NCBI GenBank assembly: GCA_014523685.1
Contig: JAATVT010000184.1
Span: 1-8,371, forward strand
Reading direction: 5' to 3'
DNA: 8,371 bases
Source: Nitrososphaerales archaeon TH5893
GTDB taxonomy: Archaea > Thermoproteota > Nitrososphaeria > Nitrososphaerales > Nitrososphaeraceae
The notes beneath the pieces were generated by a model, which made no database searches, was not told where the DNA came from, and saw nothing but the letters and a program-made list of their open reading frames with translations. Below, piece by piece: positions 6,473-8,371 of this stretch. Every line of letters starts with the position of its first letter. Positions within the stretch are counted from its first letter, which is position 1. A program made the position numbers and the translations under genes.

Positions 6473-6480
6473 CTTTAAGA
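6473..6480 (+). promoter_or_regulatory. Possible TATA box of the CoA-ester lyase gene
   Basis: CTTTAAGA is centred about 27 bases before the ATG at 6503. A T-rich stretch at 6456-6462, further upstream, could terminate the preceding gene. Together they suggest that the lyase has its own transcript. Confidence 0.45.
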
Positions 6481-6502
6481 ATGTATTAAAGAAAGATTAG
6501 AC

Positions 6503-7417
6503 ATGTTCAGAAGCCTTATTTTCGTTCCTAGCAATAGCGAGAAATATATCAATAAGGCCAAGACATTGAATGCAGACATTGTATGTTTTGACTTGGAGGA
6601 TTCAGTTCCCAATAATCAAAAAGATCTAGCAAGACAGCTTATCAAATCGGCACTTACCGCGAGAACTACATATCTGGCGAGAAATGTATACGCAAGAATA
6701 AACTCCTTCGACTCCGGAATGACATCAGATGATCTAAAAGCAGTAGTTCAAAAAGGAATTGATGGGATTATTCTGCCAAAGGTGGGCAATGATGAGGAAG
6801 TTTCTGAGGTTGATCGTATCTTACTCACTCTCGAACAGGAAAAAGGTTTTCAGGAAAAAAGTATTAAGATAGCCGCATCTATCGAATCGGCCAAAGGTGT
6901 GGTCAATAGTTATTCCATTGCCAAGGCAAGCGATCGAGTAAATATGTTGGTTTTCGGAATCTTTGACTTTCTTTATGACATGCATTTAGACTATGAAGAG
7001 GGGAATAACGAGTTCGAGTGCATCTATGCCCGTTCAAAGATCCCAGTTGATGCCCGTGCTGCAGGGGTTGAGGCCATTGATGGTATCTGGCAAAAGTTAG
7101 ACGATGCCGAGGGATTGATGAAAGATACTATTATTGCTAAAAGATTAGGATATTCAGGTAAGAGTCTAATCCATCCTAATCAAATCGAAGCCGTCCACGC
7201 AATTTTTGTACCCAGCACAAATGAAATTGAATGGGCAACAAAAGTAGTCAATGCGCTTGATGAAGCTCTAGTGAATGGAAAAGGCAAAGGTGCAATTAGG
7301 CTCGAAGGAAAGATGATTGATGCCGTGCACTATAAGCAAGCAAAGGCAATTTTGGATGGGGCAAATAAAAGCAAATTTCATAATCTTCAAAACACCAAAA
7401 CCCAGGGTGAACACTAG
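6503..7417 (+). CDS. HpcH/HpaI-type CoA-ester lyase (CitE / malyl-CoA lyase-like)
   Basis: TIM-barrel, Mg-dependent C-C lyase or thioesterase of the citrate-lyase beta, malyl-CoA and citramalyl-CoA lyase group; 304 residues, typical length. Signatures: RSLIFVPSNSEKY (3-15); CFDLEDSVP (28-36); ARINSFDSG (64-72) with substrate-binding R65; GIILPKV (88-94); ASIESAKG (125-132) with Mg ligand E128; and FGIFDFLYDM (151-160) with Mg ligand D155. SLIHPNQIEAV and EGKMIDAVHYKQA lie in the C-terminal part that closes the active site in this family. All expected metal and substrate residues are present, so it looks active. The acyl-CoA cannot be named from sequence. The neighbouring enoyl-CoA-reductase-like gene suggests a shared CoA-linked role, but each has its own promoter-like element. 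Confidence 0.92.
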   Translation: MFRSLIFVPSNSEKYINKAKTLNADIVCFDLEDSVPNNQKDLARQLIKSALTARTTYLARNVYARINSFDSGMTSDDLKAVVQKGIDGIILPKVGNDEEVSEVDRILLTLEQEKGFQEKSIKIAASIESAKGVVNSYSIAKASDRVNMLVFGIFDFLYDMHLDYEEGNNEFECIYARSKIPVDARAAGVEAIDGIWQKLDDAEGLMKDTIIAKRLGYSGKSLIHPNQIEAVHAIFVPSTNEIEWATKVVNALDEALVNGKGKGAIRLEGKMIDAVHYKQAKAILDGANKSKFHNLQNTKTQGEH

Positions 7418-7423
7418 TTTTTT
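7418..7423 (+). terminator. T-run after the CoA-ester lyase
   Basis: Six T directly follow the stop codon, a plausible archaeal intrinsic terminator. Transcription might instead continue into the inverted repeat at 7443-7499. Confidence 0.4.
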
Positions 7424-7442
7424 AAAAGAATAATTTCGATTA

Positions 7443-7499
7443 TCATGTAACCTACAACCAATAATTGCAGGTTTTCTACCAACAGTAAAGGTTACATGA
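7443..7499. repeat. Perfect 10-bp inverted repeat, 37-base spacer
   Basis: TCATGTAACC at 7443-7452 is matched exactly by its reverse complement GGTTACATGA at 7490-7499. Within the spacer, AACC (7456-7459) and GGTT (7470-7473) could form a short inner stem. It sits 26 bases after the lyase stop. It could be a folded 3' untranslated RNA, a protein-binding site or a remnant of a small mobile element. No flanking duplication is obvious. The rest of the 7418-7663 gap holds only the T-run and the promoter of the next gene. Confidence 0.6.
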
Positions 7500-7631
7500 A
7501 CGCCTTCACGAGACTAACCGGAAATTTGAAATTACTGACATATGATATGATGGGAGCGATAGAAAATCAAGATAATGCTGCGTGTACTAATAACTAGCCT
7601 CCCTAATCATCTATCAAACATTTGGAGCGAG

Positions 7632-7639
7632 ATTAAATA
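7632..7639 (+). promoter_or_regulatory. TATA box of the M23 peptidase gene
   Basis: ATTAAATA is centred about 28 bases before the GTG at 7664. This spacing supports a leaderless transcript beginning at or near that GTG, and so supports the non-ATG start. Confidence 0.5.
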
Positions 7640-7663
7640 ATGCGTAACAAATGGAAATAAAAT

Positions 7664-8116
7664 GTGACTGCAGTTAATTGCTATCGGTTGCCGGTCCCAA
7701 AGGTAAATCTGAGGCGCATAGATAGAACTTCATCTCCAGCACATACAGGAAAGCTAAGATATGCAATTGACTTTATAGTACCAGAAGATACACCTGTACT
7801 TGCAGCCGCCGATGGAATAGTGACCCATATCAAAGATGATTCAAGTCTCGGCGGGTCAGATGTAAAATACTGGGATCATTCTAACTTTGTAGTAATAATG
7901 CACAAGAATGGAGAATACTCAAGATACGATCACTTAGCGCATCATAGTTCAAAGGTAGCGGTTGGTCAGCATGTATTAGCCAACCAGGAAATAGCAAAGG
8001 TGGGCATGACAGGTTATACGTTTATACCTCATCTTCACTTCCAGGTATTTGTAGCTACAGGGATTAATATCTGGACTGATTTCACAACAGTGGAAGTTAA
8101 TAATTTTGTAGGTTGA
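7664..8116 (+). CDS. M23 (LytM/lysostaphin-like) metallopeptidase-domain protein
   Basis: Single-domain M23 peptidase of 150 residues. The zinc site is visible: H27 in AHTGKLRYAIDF with D36, and HLH at 123-125 in GYTFIPHLHF. H90 in YSRYDHL corresponds to the additional catalytic histidine. Other family marks are VLAAADGIV (45-53), FVVIMH (75-80) and VGQHVLANQEIAKVGMTGY (100-118). The start is GTG: an in-frame TAA lies two codons upstream, and the nearby ATGs are in other frames. No signal peptide, membrane segment or cell-wall-binding domain is present, so the product should stay in the cytosol unless exported by an unrecognised route. Bacterial M23 enzymes cut peptidoglycan cross-bridges, which archaea lack, so the target here is unknown. 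Acquisition from bacteria is likely but not shown by composition. Confidence 0.88.
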   Translation: MTAVNCYRLPVPKVNLRRIDRTSSPAHTGKLRYAIDFIVPEDTPVLAAADGIVTHIKDDSSLGGSDVKYWDHSNFVVIMHKNGEYSRYDHLAHHSSKVAVGQHVLANQEIAKVGMTGYTFIPHLHFQVFVATGINIWTDFTTVEVNNFVG

Positions 8117-8240
8117 AGGCTTGATATCTTTAGAAAAATCCCACGCCAAAAATAGTATTATGAAAACAGCAAATGAGGAAATATTAGCTGAAAGGATTGA
8201 TTAAAGAATCAGAGTTATGACGATTAGGTCTATTAATTAA

Positions 8241-8249
8241 CTTTAATAT
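8241..8249 (+). promoter_or_regulatory. TATA box of the CBS-domain gene
   Basis: CTTTAATAT is centred about 31 bases before the ATG at 8276. A second AT-rich element, GCTATAAAG at 8255-8263, lies too close to the start to serve a leaderless transcript. Confidence 0.4.
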
Positions 8250-8275
8250 GGTGAGCTATAAAGAGAACTATTGAT

Positions 8276-8371
8276 ATGGTGGCGACTACAGTACGTCATG
8301 TAATAAGAAAGAAACTTGAGACTATCGGTCCCTCTTCTACCGCACAAGAAGCCGCAAAAAGGATGAGGTCC
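8276..8371 (+). CDS. CBS-domain protein, N-terminal fragment (cut by window end)
   Basis: Thirty-two codons are visible before the window ends. The translation VRHVIRKKLETIGPSSTAQEAAKRM matches the opening of a CBS domain: the V-x-x-V-(M/I)-x-K segment, a short strand ending in I-x-P, then the T-x-x-E-A-A-x-x-M helix. CBS domains usually occur in pairs and bind adenine nucleotides to sense energy state. Whether this is a stand-alone CBS protein or has a further domain cannot be seen. The ATG is chosen because it directly precedes the motif and has a TATA-like box upstream. Confidence 0.7.
   Translation, partial: MVATTVRHVIRKKLETIGPSSTAQEAAKRMRS

Noticed and set aside
7496..7597. 33-codon open frame starting in the right arm of the inverted repeat
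   Set aside because: It is short, has no promoter or ribosome site at proper spacing and no recognisable similarity. It is probably chance.
8160..8204. 14-codon open frame (MKTANEEILAERID)
   Set aside because: It is too short to support. No promoter spacing or family match was seen.

Overview
The window reads as a piece of an archaeal chromosome, most likely an ammonia-oxidising thaumarchaeon (Nitrososphaeria). The evidence is a set of archaeal marker genes (RNase P protein Rnp4, ribosomal protein S19e, a PDCD5-type DNA-binding protein, GTP cyclohydrolase III) and TATA-like boxes about 26-31 bases upstream of start codons, as expected for leaderless archaeal mRNAs. The moderately AT-rich composition would suit a Nitrosocosmicus-like or other low-GC member. 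The lineage is an inference, because no rRNA or ammonia-oxidation gene is present.

Left part, minus strand (3780 down to 1): a tight riboflavin-precursor operon in the order ribE (bacterial-type riboflavin synthase), ribB (DHBP synthase), ribH (lumazine synthase), arfA (GTP cyclohydrolase III), then a deaminase-type amidohydrolase cut by the window edge. The last three genes overlap by 4 bases each, and ribB, ribH and arfA all start with TTG. ArfA opens the pathway from GTP. RibB makes the four-carbon unit, RibH joins it to the ribitylaminouracil, and RibE dismutates lumazine to riboflavin. The ribitylaminouracil is also the precursor of the F420 chromophore Fo. The amidohydrolase overlaps arfA and carries the metal ligands of nucleobase and nucleoside deaminases. 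It is therefore a good candidate for a pathway step that has lacked an assigned archaeal enzyme.

Middle part, plus strand (3985-5133): rnp4, S19e and PDCD5, a conserved archaeal RNA-processing and translation neighbourhood. It is divergent from the riboflavin operon across about 200 bases.

Right part, plus strand (5380-8371): separately promoted genes. They are an MDR oxidoreductase resembling enoyl-CoA (crotonyl-CoA carboxylase) reductases, a CitE/HpcH-type CoA-ester lyase, an M23 (LytM-like) metallopeptidase without a signal peptide, and the start of a CBS-domain protein cut by the window edge. The gap after the lyase holds a perfect 10-bp inverted repeat of unknown role. I saw no tRNA, rRNA, CRISPR array, insertion sequence or origin.
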